NCBI GenBank assembly: GCA_900473685.1
Contig: UCNE01000010.1
Location: forward strand, 124,001-188,000
Direction of reading: 5' to 3'
Length of the DNA: 64,000 nt
DNA from: Hyphomicrobiales bacterium
GTDB lineage: Bacteria > Pseudomonadota > Alphaproteobacteria > Rhizobiales > Rhizobiaceae
The notes beneath the pieces are model-generated. The model saw only the letters and a program-made list of their open reading frames with translations. It was not told the DNA's origin and did no database searches. The position numbers were made by a program, and so were the translations under genes. Below, one piece after another: positions 26,166 to 35,640 of this stretch; position 1 is the first letter of the stretch, and each line of letters starts with the position of its first letter.

Positions 26166-28067
26166 TCAGATGATGACGTGCGAGCCCAGTTCCACCACGC
26201 GGTTGGTCGGCAGGCGGAAATAGTCGGACGGGTCGATGGCGGCGTTGGCAAGGCCGATGAACAGCCTGTCCTGCCAGTGCGGCATGCCCGATTGCGCATC
26301 AGGAACCAGCTTGCGGCGTCCCAGATAGAACGAGGTCGACATGATATCGAATTTCAGGCCGGTCTTGCGGAACAGGCCAAGCGCCTGCGAGACATTCTGG
26401 GTCTCCATGTAGCCGAAGCGCATTTCGAGCAGGCTGAAGCGTTCCGAAAGGCTGCTCGCCGTCACGCGCTGATCCTTCGGCACAACAGGGGTATTCAGCG
26501 TGCGGATCGTCAGGATGAAGTTCTGTGAATGCAGCACATGATTGTGCTTGATATTGTGCAGAAGTGCTGCCGGCGTCGATTCCGGATCACTGGTGAGGAA
26601 GATCGCCGTCCCCGGCACCGAGACCGGCGCATGCTCGCTCTTACGCTCGATCGATTTGACGAAGGACGCAAGCGGGATATCGGTATGCCGCGTCTTGTCG
26701 TGCAGAATCTTGGTGCCGCGCCGCCAAGTCCACATGATGACGATGATCGCAGCCGCAATCAGCACCGGCACGTAACCACCGTCATGGATCTTCAGCATAT
26801 TGGCGCCGAAGAAGATCATTTCGAGGGCGAGAAGCGGCAGAAGCGTGGCGATCGCCAGATAGAGCGGCCACCGCCAGCGCACCCGCACGAACTCATAGGC
26901 AAGGAACGTATCGACCACCATCGCGCCGGTGACGGAGATGCCGTAGGCGGTCGCCAGCGATTCGGACGAGCCGAAGACGAAGACCAGCAGCATGACGCCG
27001 AACATCAAGAGCATATTGACGTTGGGCAGATAGATCTGGCCGGTCTGGGTTTCGGATGTATGGAAGATCGCCATGCGCGGCAGGAAGCCGAGGTGGATCG
27101 CCTGGCGCGTCAGCGAGAATGCGCCGGTGATGACGGCCTGGGCGGCGATAATGGTGGCACAGGTGGCAAGGATGACGACCGGCAACAGCGCCCATTCCGG
27201 GAACATCAGGTAGAACGGGTCGGACATCGCTTCCGGGTTCTTCAGAACGAGTGCACCCTGCCCCAGATAGTTCAGCGCCAGAGCCGGAAAGACCAGACCA
27301 ATCCACGCCCACTGGATGGGCTTGCGGCCGAAATGGCCAAGGTCGGCGTAAAGCGCCTCGGCACCGGTGACCGTCAGGAACACCGCACCGAGGACGACGA
27401 TGCCGACATAGCCGGCATGAATGAGGAAGTGAACGGCATAATAGGGATTGAACGCCGCCAGAATACCGTAGTCATCGGTGATGTGGTTGATGCCGGCAAC
27501 CGACAGAACGATGAACCACAGAGCCATGATCGGGCCGAAGAATTTCGACACCGCTGCCGTACCGCGCGATTGCACGGCGAAAAGCAACAGCAGGATGACC
27601 ACCGAGATCGGCACCACATAGGGCGACAGCGTCGGAGTGACGAGTTTCAGGCCTTCGACAGCCGACAGAACCGACAGGGCCGGCGCAATGATCGCGTCGC
27701 CGATGAACAGGGCAGCACCGGCAATGCCGAGAAAAAACAGGCGGTTTGCGCGCTTGCTCGAATATTTCATCAACAGCGCCAGAAGCGACAGCGTGCCGCC
27801 CTCGCCATTGTTGTCGGCCCGCAACAGGAACAGCACGTATTTCAGCGTGACGATGATCGTCAGCGTCCAGATCATCAGCGAGATCAACCCGACAATTTCC
27901 AGACGCGTCACGCCGTCCGCCGCAACCGGGCGCAGGGCTTCGCGGAATGCGTAAAGCGGGCTGGTGCCGATATCGCCATAGACGACGCCAATCGAGCCAA
28001 GGGACAAAGCCAGAAGCTTCTTGATTTCCTTGTCGCGCGTCTCAGGGGTGGCTGCAGAATGGGACAT
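26166..28067 (-). CDS. kup: Kup-type potassium:proton symporter
   Basis: A 633-residue low-affinity K+ uptake protein of the KUP/HAK/KT family. The N-terminal signature [24 protein letters not shown] is diagnostic; [16 protein letters not shown] and [20 protein letters not shown] follow. There are about 12 membrane helices up to residue 460 and a cytoplasmic C-terminal domain. The ATG at 28067 ([16 protein letters not shown]) matches the family start; the longer frame to 28175 overlaps corA. It lies 17 bases downstream of corA and is probably cotranscribed, which would place K+ and Mg2+ uptake under one leader. Confidence 0.95.
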   Translation of the reverse strand: MSHSAATPETRDKEIKKLLALSLGSIGVVYGDIGTSPLYAFREALRPVAADGVTRLEIVGLISLMIWTLTIIVTLKYVLFLLRADNNGEGGTLSLLALLMKYSSKRANRLFFLGIAGAALFIGDAIIAPALSVLSAVEGLKLVTPTLSPYVVPISVVILLLLFAVQSRGTAAVSKFFGPIMALWFIVLSVAGINHITDDYGILAAFNPYYAVHFLIHAGYVGIVVLGAVFLTVTGAEALYADLGHFGRKPIQWAWIGLVFPALALNYLGQGALVLKNPEAMSDPFYLMFPEWALLPVVILATCATIIAAQAVITGAFSLTRQAIHLGFLPRMAIFHTSETQTGQIYLPNVNMLLMFGVMLLVFVFGSSESLATAYGISVTGAMVVDTFLAYEFVRVRWRWPLYLAIATLLPLLALEMIFFGANMLKIHDGGYVPVLIAAAIIVIMWTWRRGTKILHDKTRHTDIPLASFVKSIERKSEHAPVSVPGTAIFLTSDPESTPAALLHNIKHNHVLHSQNFILTIRTLNTPVVPKDQRVTASSLSERFSLLEMRFGYMETQNVSQALGLFRKTGLKFDIMSTSFYLGRRKLVPDAQSGMPHWQDRLFIGLANAAIDPSDYFRLPTNRVVELGSHVII

Positions 28068-28084
28068 CTGAATATTTCGGGCTC

Positions 28085-29062
28085 CTAGAGCCAGCCTTTC
28101 CAGCGAAAGAAGTAGTAGGGGACGATGGCCGAAATCACCATGCCGATCACGGCCATGGGATAGCCAAATGCCCATTTCAGTTCAGGCATGAAATCGAAGT
28201 TCATGCCGTAAAGCGAAGCGACCAGGGTCGGCGGAAGAAACACGACGGCCGCGATCGAGAAAATCTTGATGATGGCATTCTGCTCGACATTGATCAGCCC
28301 GAGCGAAGCATCCAGAAGAAATGTGATGTTTCCCGAAATGAACGAGGCATGCTCCGACAGCGACTGGATATCGCGCGAAATCGTCCGGCAGAGTTCCTTG
28401 GTCTCGCGGTTTTCCTGCACCGACGGCACGGTATAGAGAAATGTCAGGACGCGGGAGAGCGAGGCAAGGCTGTCACGGGTCTTGGCCACCAGCCGGTGAT
28501 GCGACGCTACATCCATCAGCTTGGCTTCGAGATAATGCGGCGGGCGGCGCTTGCCGACGGGGCGGTCACCAAAAACCTGCAACGACAGGCCGTCGATCCG
28601 GGCAACAGCGATCTCAAGGATTTCCGCGGTGCGATCGACGATCGTTTCAAACAGTCGCGTCACCAGAACCGTTCCCGTGGCACAACCGCCGGGAATGCGG
28701 TGCATCGCTGCCGTGAACAGATCAAAGGCCTTGGGCTCGTCGTAGCGGATCGTGATCAGCATGCCACGAGCCAGAACGAAGGCCACATCCGTCAGTTCCG
28801 GATGACCGCTTTCAGCCTTGCAGACGAGCGAGGCGGTCATGAACACTGCGTCCTTCGCTGTGTAAAGGCGGCTGGACGGTTCGATATCCTTCAGGTCGTC
28901 GCGGGTGGGTACTTCGATACCGAGAAAACCTTCGACCAGCAGATCCTCCGCCTTGTCCGGGCGCAGCATGTCGATCCAGACCACACCGGACGGCAGGGAG
29001 GCAGGCGGCGTCGCCGCGCTGATGACCACGGCTTCACCATTGTCACGATAGGCAGTGATCAT
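28085..29062 (-). CDS. corA: CorA-type magnesium transporter
   Basis: A 325-residue CorA family channel. A large cytoplasmic domain (residues 1-265) is followed by two C-terminal membrane helices, with the selectivity motif YGMNF between LPPTLVASL and [13 protein letters not shown]. The start ATG at 29062 overlaps the stop codon of an upstream 48-codon ORF as ATGA. A promoter at 29377-29406 gives a structured leader of more than 300 bases. Mg2+ is the likely substrate; Co2+ or Ni2+ are possible. It is followed by kup after 17 bases. Confidence 0.95.
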   Translation of the reverse strand: MITAYRDNGEAVVISAATPPASLPSGVVWIDMLRPDKAEDLLVEGFLGIEVPTRDDLKDIEPSSRLYTAKDAVFMTASLVCKAESGHPELTDVAFVLARGMLITIRYDEPKAFDLFTAAMHRIPGGCATGTVLVTRLFETIVDRTAEILEIAVARIDGLSLQVFGDRPVGKRRPPHYLEAKLMDVASHHRLVAKTRDSLASLSRVLTFLYTVPSVQENRETKELCRTISRDIQSLSEHASFISGNITFLLDASLGLINVEQNAIIKIFSIAAVVFLPPTLVASLYGMNFDFMPELKWAFGYPMAVIGMVISAIVPYYFFRWKGWL

Positions 29063-29205
29063 GCTGCAGACCCTGGGCGCCCGCCCGCGATGTGGGCACG
29101 CGTGACCACCGTATCGATATGGCGACCGACGATAACAGGAGCCGGACTATGGCGAACCGGAACCAACCGGCCGTATGACATCAAAGCTGCGCGCGGCAGA
29201 TCCAT
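29059..29205 (-). CDS. Upstream ORF (leader peptide candidate) coupled to corA
   Basis: A 48-codon frame from ATG 29205 to TGA, which overlaps the corA ATG (ATGA). It starts MDLPRAALMSYGRL and has five prolines, at positions 4, 16, 21, 23 and 44. A GAGAG lies eight bases before the ATG, a weak ribosome site. No membrane segment or known domain is visible. In Salmonella, corA and mgtA are controlled through proline-containing leader ORFs (corL, mgtL); this frame has the same position but no sequence relation that I can show. It could also be a chance frame. Confidence 0.5.
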   Translation of the reverse strand: MDLPRAALMSYGRLVPVRHSPAPVIVGRHIDTVVTRAHIAGGRPGSAA

Positions 29206-29376
29206 ATGGAAACTCTCGTCGTTAACGACAAACCCTCAAACGGTCATCACGGTCATGCGGAGCCCGACGGAGGGCAGCACCGCTGGTGCATCCTTGCGGA
29301 TGCGGGGAGGCATATGGAGCAAGGCACGTTCAAAATCAATGCAGAAAGTGGCACGGCGCCACATTCTCGCCTAAAG
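29206..29376 (-). promoter_or_regulatory. Structured 5' leader of corA
   Basis: Between the likely transcription start (about 29370) and the leader ORF are several GC-rich hairpins: GCATCC-TTGC-GGATGC (29288-29303), GCACC-GCT-GGTGC (29277-29289, overlapping the former by two bases), GCCC-N6-GGGC (29262-29275), GTGGC/GCCAC near 29350, and the dyad TCGTTAACGA near the ORF start. Overlapping hairpins allow alternative folds. I know no named riboswitch that it matches. Confidence 0.45.
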
Positions 29377-29406
29377 ACTTAACGACGCTCCCTGCCCGAA
29401 TGTCAA
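29377..29406 (-). promoter_or_regulatory. Likely corA-kup promoter
   Basis: On the minus strand TTGACA (29406-29401), an 18-base spacer and TTAAGT (29382-29377). The -35 is perfect and the -10 moderate. It lies about 315 bases before corA, between corA and mrp. Confidence 0.55.
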
Positions 29407-29480
29407 CAGCGGGCGTTTGCCAGTCCTGTTTTCCGTAGGTGCCGCGGCAGATGTTGGAGAACGGGTGATTTCTTCGGCGC

Positions 29481-30668
29481 CTACTCGAACACGATGTTCG
29501 GCATGGTCCGGGCCTTGTCTCCCTGGTGGGCACCCACCTGTTCCCAGACCTTTTTGGCAATCTCGCGATAGACGCGGGTGATTTCGCTGTCGGGCTCCGA
29601 CGCAACGACGGGCGTTCCCGCATCAGACGTCTCGCGGATGCCCATGGTCAACGGCACTTCGCCAAGGAACGGCACGCCGATACGCTCGGCCTCCTTGCGG
29701 GCGCCGCCATGGCCAAAGATATCATAGCGGGCGCCGGTATCAGGCGCGATGAAATAGCTCATGTTCTCGACGATACCGAGCACCGGCACCTCGACCTTGC
29801 GGAACATCGCCAATCCCTTGCGGGCATCGATCAGCGCCAGGTCCTGTGGTGTCGAGACGATGACGGCACCGGCCAGCGGCACCTGTTGCGCCATGGTCAG
29901 CTGCGCGTCGCCCGTACCCGGCGGCATGTCCACCACCAGCACGTCGAGATCGCCCCAGGCGACTTCGCGCAGCATCTGCAGAAGCGCCGACTGGATCATC
30001 GGGCCGCGCCAGATCATCGCCACTTCCTCATCGACAAGGAAACCCATCGACATGACTTTCAGCCCATAATTTTCCATCGGCCGGATCATCCGGCCCTCGA
30101 TCTGCTGCGGCCGCCCGGAAATCTTCATGAGGCGCGGCATCGACGGCCCGTAGATATCGGCATCGAGAATGCCGACGCGCAAGCCATTAGCCTTCAGCGC
30201 CAAGGCAAGGTTGACAGAGGTGGTCGACTTGCCGACACCGCCCTTGCCGGAGGCAACCGCAATGATCGCGCCGACACCCGGGATGCCGGCTTTCGCCGCA
30301 GCCGTCGGCATGCGCGGTGCGGCAGCGGCCGGTGCGTGGCTGTGGCCCGCGTGCGAATGCCCAGCCTGCGAGGGCGCAGAGGCAGGCCGTTGGACCGGGG
30401 CGGAAGACGAAGAGCCCTTCTTATCGGCGGTCAGCGCCACCATGGCGCCCTTGACGCCCGGAATGTCCTTGACCACCCGCTCGGCGGCAGCCCGCAGAGG
30501 ATCAAGTTCGCGGGCGCGCTCCGCCGGCACGGTGATTGAGAAATACACCTTGGAATCGGAAATGAAGACATCCGAGACCAGACCCATATCGACGATATTG
30601 CCGTCCATATCCGGTCCGCGAACGCCCCTGAGCTTGTCGAGAACCTGTTCCTTGGTCACGCCGGTCAT
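29481..30668 (-). CDS. mrp: Mrp/ApbC-type iron-sulfur carrier ATPase
   Basis: A 395-residue protein: an N-terminal DUF59/MIP18 domain (residues about 5-80), a His/Ala/Pro-rich linker (AGHSHAGHSHAPAAAA), and a P-loop ATPase with the deviant Walker A SGKGGVGKST, then GILDADIYGPSMPRL and VVDMPPGTGDAQL. It should load or carry Fe-S clusters. The usual C-terminal CxxC is absent: the region reads MSYFIAPDTGARYDIFGHGG, and I find no cysteine in the whole protein. The ATG at 30668 has AGGAG eight bases upstream, better than the ATG at 30677. It is a single gene. Confidence 0.93.
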   Translation of the reverse strand: MTGVTKEQVLDKLRGVRGPDMDGNIVDMGLVSDVFISDSKVYFSITVPAERARELDPLRAAAERVVKDIPGVKGAMVALTADKKGSSSSAPVQRPASAPSQAGHSHAGHSHAPAAAAPRMPTAAAKAGIPGVGAIIAVASGKGGVGKSTTSVNLALALKANGLRVGILDADIYGPSMPRLMKISGRPQQIEGRMIRPMENYGLKVMSMGFLVDEEVAMIWRGPMIQSALLQMLREVAWGDLDVLVVDMPPGTGDAQLTMAQQVPLAGAVIVSTPQDLALIDARKGLAMFRKVEVPVLGIVENMSYFIAPDTGARYDIFGHGGARKEAERIGVPFLGEVPLTMGIRETSDAGTPVVASEPDSEITRVYREIAKKVWEQVGAHQGDKARTMPNIVFE

Positions 30669-30795
30669 GTCATTCACTCCTGCCGTCAGCGCGGCTGGCT
30701 CGCCCTGCTGTCTCTGTCATACGTTGTATCTTGGTATTAGATAATCGAGCCGGAGTGTTTCGCCAATGTGGCGGCTCAGAAAAACCGGAACAAAA

Positions 30796-30860
30796 GAAAG
30801 GCCGCTGTCAGCCGGGTGGTGTCCGTCCATCCGGGATCACCTTTGGCTGAAAGCGGCCTT
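30796..30860 (-). terminator. Long inverted repeat, terminator-like on the minus strand
   Basis: AAGGCCGCTGTCAGCC (30798-30813) pairs with GGCTGAAAGCGGCCTT (30845-30860) in 15 of 16 positions, with a 31-base loop. On the minus strand a T-rich run (TTTCTTTTGTT) follows. It lies between mrp and the chemoreceptor gene. The long loop is unusual for a terminator; a small RNA or palindromic repeat is possible. I see no gene in the 420 bases between 30669 and 31090. Confidence 0.5.
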
Positions 30861-31058
30861 GCCTGTCGCGACCTTCTTGGGCGCAGTCTTTATTACAGTC
30901 CCCTCTGGACATGCCTTTTACAAAGCAGGAACCGTGCCAGTTTGAGAAAACGCCGGAAAATACCGGTTTCCGGCCCATCCTTTTGCAACGTAGCATCAAG
31001 CGCGCTTACTTATTGTGCAGATGCGTTGCGCCGTTTCCAGCATTGCCGGATTTTGCAA

Positions 31059-31083
31059 CAGGGCGCCGGATAGCGGCGCCCTG
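31059..31083 (-). terminator. GC-rich hairpin after the chemoreceptor gene
   Basis: CAGGGCGCC (31059-31067) pairs perfectly with GGCGCCCTG (31075-31083) eight bases past the stop codon. On the minus strand it is followed by TTGCAAAAT, a poor T run, so it may protect the transcript end rather than terminate by itself. Confidence 0.55.
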
Positions 31084-31090
31084 CCCTCAC

Positions 31091-33490
31091 TCAAAATTCG
31101 TCCCAGCCATCATTGGCCGGAGCGGCGGCAGCCGCGGCGCCGCCATGTCCCTGAAACGCACCGGCGAGCTTCTGGCCGAGCGAGCGGGCCGGTGACTGCA
31201 CCGCCGGTGTTGTCACCGAGGCCGGCCGGATGCCCGGCTTAGACGGCAGGGAATTGCGGACGGGAGCAGCGGGCGCGCGGTGCTGACCGGTATCGGCCGG
31301 TACACGGTGCATCGCCTGCGACGTATCGCCCAGCTGGAAGTTCGACAGAAGCGTTGTCAGCGCCGAAGCTTCGGCGGCAAGCGTGTGGCTGGCAGCGGTC
31401 GATTCCTCGACCATGGCCGCATTTTGCTGGGTGCCTTGATCCATGACGTTGACGGCGCGGTTGATGTCGTTGAGGCCGATCGATTGCTCGCGGGCAGCCT
31501 CGACGATCGAGGAGACGCGCAGGTTGATCTCGTCGACTTCGTGGACGATCACCTCCAGCGCCCTGCCCGCCTGACCGACCAGCTCGACACCGGTCTTGAC
31601 CTGCTGGCCGGACTTCGAAATCAACGCCTTGATTTCCTTTGCGGCATTGGCCGAGCGCTGGGCGAGTTCACGCACTTCCTGGGCAACGACCGCAAAACCC
31701 TTGCCCGCGTCGCCGGCACGCGCGGCTTCGACACCGGCGTTCAAGGCGAGAAGGTTGGTCTGGAAGGCGATTTCGTCGATGACGCCGATAATGCTGGAGA
31801 TTTCCTGCGACGACGTTTCGATCTGGCCGACGGCATCGATGGCGCTCTTGACGACCGCGCTCGAAGTCTGTGCGCCGGATTTTGCCTTGGCGACCAGCTG
31901 GCCCGCTTCTTCGGCACGCACCGTCGAATCGCGCACCGATGCGGTGATCTCGTCGAGCGCTGCGGCTGTTTCCTCGACGGAGGCGGCCTGCTGTTCGGTA
32001 CGGCGGGCGAGATCGTCAGCCGATGTGCGGATTTCAGCGGAACCGGCCTGGATGCCGAGCGCGTTGTTGCCGACCGATTGCAGGGTCTGCTGCAAGGTGG
32101 TCATCGAACTGTTGAAGTCCTCACGCAGCGCATCGAGTGAGCCGATGAATGGCGTGGTCAGGCGGAACGTGACGTCGCCATCGGCCAGGCGCTGCAGGCC
32201 GGTGCCGAGTTCGGTGACAGCAAAGCGCATCTGACGCTCGTTCTCCTGGGTCTCTGCCGCGTGACGCTGGCGCTCTTCTTCGCTGAGCGTGCGGGTCTCT
32301 GCAGCCTCTGCCTCCAGGCGCTGCTTGGCGATAGAGGCATCGCGCAGAATGGCAAGCGAGCGGGCCATATCGCCGATCTCGTCGCTGCGCTCGGCATCGG
32401 CAATGGCGATGCCGGTATTGCCCCTGGCGATTTCGCCGGTTGCATTGACGATGGCTTCGAGGCGGCGGCGGAAACGGTTGGAGATCATCACGCCGAGCAA
32501 GACGAGCAGAACGGAGGCGGCGGCAATGATGATGACGGAAATCCACGCCATCTGCGTCAGGTAGGCAAACACGGTCGATTTCGGCACGGAAACGATCGCA
32601 TACCAGGCCGTATCCGGCAGCAGATGCACGGGAACGGCGACGGAGAGGAATTTGGTTCCATCCTCGCCGGCGACTTCGACCGGCTTGCCCGGATTTTCGA
32701 TCATCTGCTGCCAGGCGGCGGCATCGACGCTGCTATCCTTGAACGCCTTGCCGAGGTTGGCGGCGTTGACATGGCTGAGGAAGTGACCACCTTGCGAGAC
32801 CAGCGCGACATTGCCGTCGCCCAACGGTTTCATGTCGGCGAGTTTCGATGTCAGGCTGTCGAGCGCAATGTCGATACCGGTCACGCCGAGCGGCTTGCCA
32901 TCGACCGTGACCGGGCCGACGAGCGTGGTCATCATCACGTCCTTGCCGTCGACGACGTATTTATAGGGCTCGATCACAACCATCTTCTGTGCCTTGAAGG
33001 GCAACTGGTAATAATCTCCGGGGCCTGGCTTGTCGTAATCGACCAGCGGCGTCACTTCGATCTTGCCGCCGGAGCGCACCCAGTACGGTACGAAGCGGCC
33101 GGTCGCATCATGTCCCGGCTTGTTGACGTAATCCGCATCCTTGCCGTCAAAGGCATTCGGCTCCCAGCCGCTCCAGACGCCAAGCGCAAACGGGCTGTCT
33201 TCCAGCGCCTTCTTCATCATCGCATCGGCCGAGGTTCGGTTTGCAGCGCCGGATGTCTCGAGTGCCGAAAAAACGCTCTGGAAGGTGCTCACCAGCTGCA
33301 AGCCCTGCGACATCTGCGCCTTCAGATCGGCGGCAGTCAAAGCGGCGGCGGCATTCATTTCATCGACGCTGCGGCGTTTCACTTCGGAATAGGAGATCCA
33401 GAACAACGTTCCGGCAGTCACCACTGTGGCAAAGAGTCCGGTGGCAACAACGGAGAATATATTACGGGAAGTCGCAGTCTTGAACAGCAT
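31091..33490 (-). CDS. Methyl-accepting chemotaxis protein with dCache sensor
   Basis: A 799-residue chemoreceptor: first membrane helix at about residues 10-33, a periplasmic double Cache domain ([19 protein letters not shown], then PYWVRSGG and DYYQLPF), a second helix near [25 protein letters not shown], and a signalling domain with the hairpin tip [31 protein letters not shown]. The C-terminus DGWDEF fits the xWxxF tether that binds CheR and CheB. dCache domains with this pattern often bind amino acids, but the ligand is not known. The ATG at 33490 has GAGG seven bases upstream. No che genes are nearby. Confidence 0.95.
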   Translation of the reverse strand: MLFKTATSRNIFSVVATGLFATVVTAGTLFWISYSEVKRRSVDEMNAAAALTAADLKAQMSQGLQLVSTFQSVFSALETSGAANRTSADAMMKKALEDSPFALGVWSGWEPNAFDGKDADYVNKPGHDATGRFVPYWVRSGGKIEVTPLVDYDKPGPGDYYQLPFKAQKMVVIEPYKYVVDGKDVMMTTLVGPVTVDGKPLGVTGIDIALDSLTSKLADMKPLGDGNVALVSQGGHFLSHVNAANLGKAFKDSSVDAAAWQQMIENPGKPVEVAGEDGTKFLSVAVPVHLLPDTAWYAIVSVPKSTVFAYLTQMAWISVIIIAAASVLLVLLGVMISNRFRRRLEAIVNATGEIARGNTGIAIADAERSDEIGDMARSLAILRDASIAKQRLEAEAAETRTLSEEERQRHAAETQENERQMRFAVTELGTGLQRLADGDVTFRLTTPFIGSLDALREDFNSSMTTLQQTLQSVGNNALGIQAGSAEIRTSADDLARRTEQQAASVEETAAALDEITASVRDSTVRAEEAGQLVAKAKSGAQTSSAVVKSAIDAVGQIETSSQEISSIIGVIDEIAFQTNLLALNAGVEAARAGDAGKGFAVVAQEVRELAQRSANAAKEIKALISKSGQQVKTGVELVGQAGRALEVIVHEVDEINLRVSSIVEAAREQSIGLNDINRAVNVMDQGTQQNAAMVEESTAASHTLAAEASALTTLLSNFQLGDTSQAMHRVPADTGQHRAPAAPVRNSLPSKPGIRPASVTTPAVQSPARSLGQKLAGAFQGHGGAAAAAAPANDGWDEF

Positions 33491-33814
33491 CTCGTATCCT
33501 CGCAAGCGCGACGGCAACGGGCGAATGCCACAAGCGTTGCTGCGTCACATGACTATCATTCTTGGAAAAAGGTCCGGAGGATAACGTTCATGCGGCAGTG
33601 CAGTGCATCCTTTGCGGACGGACAATGCCGGCAACGTAAAAGCGCTTGACGATCCCTGCCCGATAAAGATCGAGGACAGAAATGTTTGCGCACCCTCCCA
33701 GTGAAATCATTTCACCGGCAATAAAGGTGCGCCGCAAATCTTAAAGTTCATCTAAAATGCCTGCAACAATCGTCGCTGCGGTACAATTCGCTACCAGCAC
33801 GCGAAGGATTACAC
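33491..33814. promoter_or_regulatory. Intergenic region with a perfect palindrome upstream of the chemoreceptor
   Basis: No gene is seen in these 324 bases. GTGAAATCATTTCAC at 33701-33715 is a perfect 15-base dyad, about 210 bases upstream of the chemoreceptor start and 100 bases after the end of the LuxR-type gene. It could be an operator for the chemoreceptor gene. No clear promoter hexamers were found beside it. Confidence 0.4.
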
Positions 33815-34570
33815 TCAGCTGATATACCCCTTCTTCATCGCCTTGACGACAGCCTGGGTGCGGTTGACCGCATCCAGCTTCTTGCTGACATGATTGAGGT
33901 AATGATTGACCGTGTGCTCGGACAGGCCGAGGATACCGGCGATCTCCGAACTTGTCTTGCCGGCAGCCGTCCAATTGAGACATTGGATCTCCCGCTCCGA
34001 CAGGGCGACAGGGGCACCCTTCCAGAACGAACTGATTTCGGTCAGGCGGTTGTAGACATGGATGGCGATCATCTGCAGTTCCATCATTGCAGACATTGGC
34101 AGATCGGTGCGGTCTCCCATCCAGATGACGGTCGCCCGGCTGCCATCGGCATCGTGAACCGGAAAGTAATTGGCCTGTAAAATCCCGTGTTCCCGCAACA
34201 GGGTAATATAACCGTTGGTCTGCGGCAGGCGGCTGCTTTCCTTTTCCCAATCTTCAAGCGTCAACTGGAACGGCGTCGTGGTTTCCCGCAGGCGACGAAT
34301 GCCGGTCGAATGCTTCAAGAGCGAAATGCTGTCATATGTATTGACGAGATCGGCCGGCATATTGGACAGAATCGAGGCGCTCGACAGCTTTTCCGCATCG
34401 AAGGACGGAACCACGCAGACAAGGAACACCTTGAACCCGAACGTCTGGGTGATCTTCTTCATGTAGCGGAGCGCATCGAACTGGGTTTCCAGCGCCGCGA
34501 TATCCGAGGCGAAATCGCCGCCGCGCGACTGCTCTTTTTCGATCGGATCTGCCATCAATGTATCGCGCAT
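33815..34570 (-). CDS. LuxR-family regulator with autoinducer-binding-like domain
   Basis: A 251-residue regulator: an N-terminal ligand-binding-like domain (residues about 30-170) and a C-terminal LuxR helix-turn-helix (ALSEREIQCLNWTAAGKTSSEIAGILGLSEHTVNHYLNHV). By eye against TraR, the contacts Trp57, Asp70 and Trp85 are replaced (Leu, Ser, Leu) and only Tyr61 (VNTY) is kept, so it probably does not bind a standard acyl-homoserine lactone. The ATG at 34570 has GGAG nine bases upstream. It follows a related gene (34682-35422) and precedes the chemoreceptor gene on the same strand. Relation to the motility regulators VisN/VisR is possible but not shown. Confidence 0.88.
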   Translation of the reverse strand: MRDTLMADPIEKEQSRGGDFASDIAALETQFDALRYMKKITQTFGFKVFLVCVVPSFDAEKLSSASILSNMPADLVNTYDSISLLKHSTGIRRLRETTTPFQLTLEDWEKESSRLPQTNGYITLLREHGILQANYFPVHDADGSRATVIWMGDRTDLPMSAMMELQMIAIHVYNRLTEISSFWKGAPVALSEREIQCLNWTAAGKTSSEIAGILGLSEHTVNHYLNHVSKKLDAVNRTQAVVKAMKKGYIS

Positions 34571-34681
34571 TCACAAACTCCACCGCACACCAGAGTGCGT
34601 TGCCGGCCAAACGCTTCAAAGCGCCGCCGATATTTCACTCTACGCATCATGCCGGTTTCCTGCTTGCATTCATAACATTTT

Positions 34682-35422
34682 TCAATTGATCAATCCGGCA
34701 CGTATTGCTTTTGCCACGGTTTGGACGCGATTGACAGAATCCAGTTTGCGGGTGGCACGGCTGAGATAGTGATTGACGGTATATTCCGAAAGATCCAGGA
34801 TTTTCGCCATTTCCGTGGTTGTCTTGCCAGCTGCCGCCCAGTGCAGGCATTCGATTTCACGCCGTGACAGCGCCGTAGGCGCCGGCGAGCGCATCTCCCT
34901 GATTTCACTCAGCCTGCCAAACAGGTAGCCGGCCTCGTAGGTCAATTCCTTCAGTTCGGCCGAACTGACCGCCTCGCGATTGCCGCCGAAACCGATTGCA
35001 CCACAGGTGCCGTGCACATCGTGGACCGGGATGTAGACACCGCGCCGCAGGTTACCGCGTTCGAACAGGCTGGCGGCCTCGTTTCCCTTGCCATCCGAGC
35101 GGCGGGGGGCATCAACAACCGCATCATAGGTGAAGGGAATGGTGCTCCTGCGCAGACGCGCAATGACCGGGCTGCCTGCCATCATGTTGGCGGTATCATA
35201 ATGGATCAGAAAATCCGCCGGCCAGTTCGTCATCACAACGGTTTCCGCCAGACTGCAGCAGGTTTTCGCCGGCACGACCATCACCACGAACCCGTGAAAG
35301 CCATAGACGCGTGAGACTTTTTCCAAGGCCTGACGGACATCCACTTCCCGTGCCATCGCCTCGGAACCCCGCTGGCCGGCGGCAACCGTTCTGGGTGATA
35401 GATGTCCGCTGAAATCCACCAT
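34682..35422 (-). CDS. LuxR-family regulator, paralogue of the next gene
   Basis: A 246-residue LuxR-type protein with the same layout as its downstream neighbour: ligand-domain segments VYGFHGFVVMVVPA, NWPADFLIHYDTANMMAGSPVIARLRRSTIPF and VYIPVHDVHGTCGAIGFGG, then the helix-turn-helix ALSRREIECLHWAAAGKTTTEMAKILDLSEYTVNHYLSRA. At the TraR contact sites it has Phe, Tyr, Ser, Pro and Tyr in place of Trp57, Tyr61, Asp70, Pro71 and Trp85. The ATG at 35422 has GAGG six bases upstream; the frame extends to 35485. The two genes probably arose by duplication and may act as a heterodimer. Confidence 0.87.
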   Translation of the reverse strand: MVDFSGHLSPRTVAAGQRGSEAMAREVDVRQALEKVSRVYGFHGFVVMVVPAKTCCSLAETVVMTNWPADFLIHYDTANMMAGSPVIARLRRSTIPFTYDAVVDAPRRSDGKGNEAASLFERGNLRRGVYIPVHDVHGTCGAIGFGGNREAVSSAELKELTYEAGYLFGRLSEIREMRSPAPTALSRREIECLHWAAAGKTTTEMAKILDLSEYTVNHYLSRATRKLDSVNRVQTVAKAIRAGLIN

Positions 35423-35640
35423 TTCTACCTCTTCCAGGCTCGCAGCCGTTGGAGCCGGCATCACGAGAACCCGGTCCGCAGCCACCCCAGCTTTCTCACC
35501 GGTTCAATCCCGGCAATCCCGGCTTCGAGGCGGGAGTTTCGAACGTCGGCAGGCACAGAATCTGATATATCAAAGCTACAGGTCCGGTTTCCCCGCGTCC
35601 AGCCGATTCAACTAATTAACCACCGGGGCATCACGAAAGT

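Noticed and set aside
26529-28088. 519-codon plus-strand frame opposite kup
   Set aside because: The product is rich in Asp, Arg, Gln and His, typical for the antisense of membrane helices; kup is certain.
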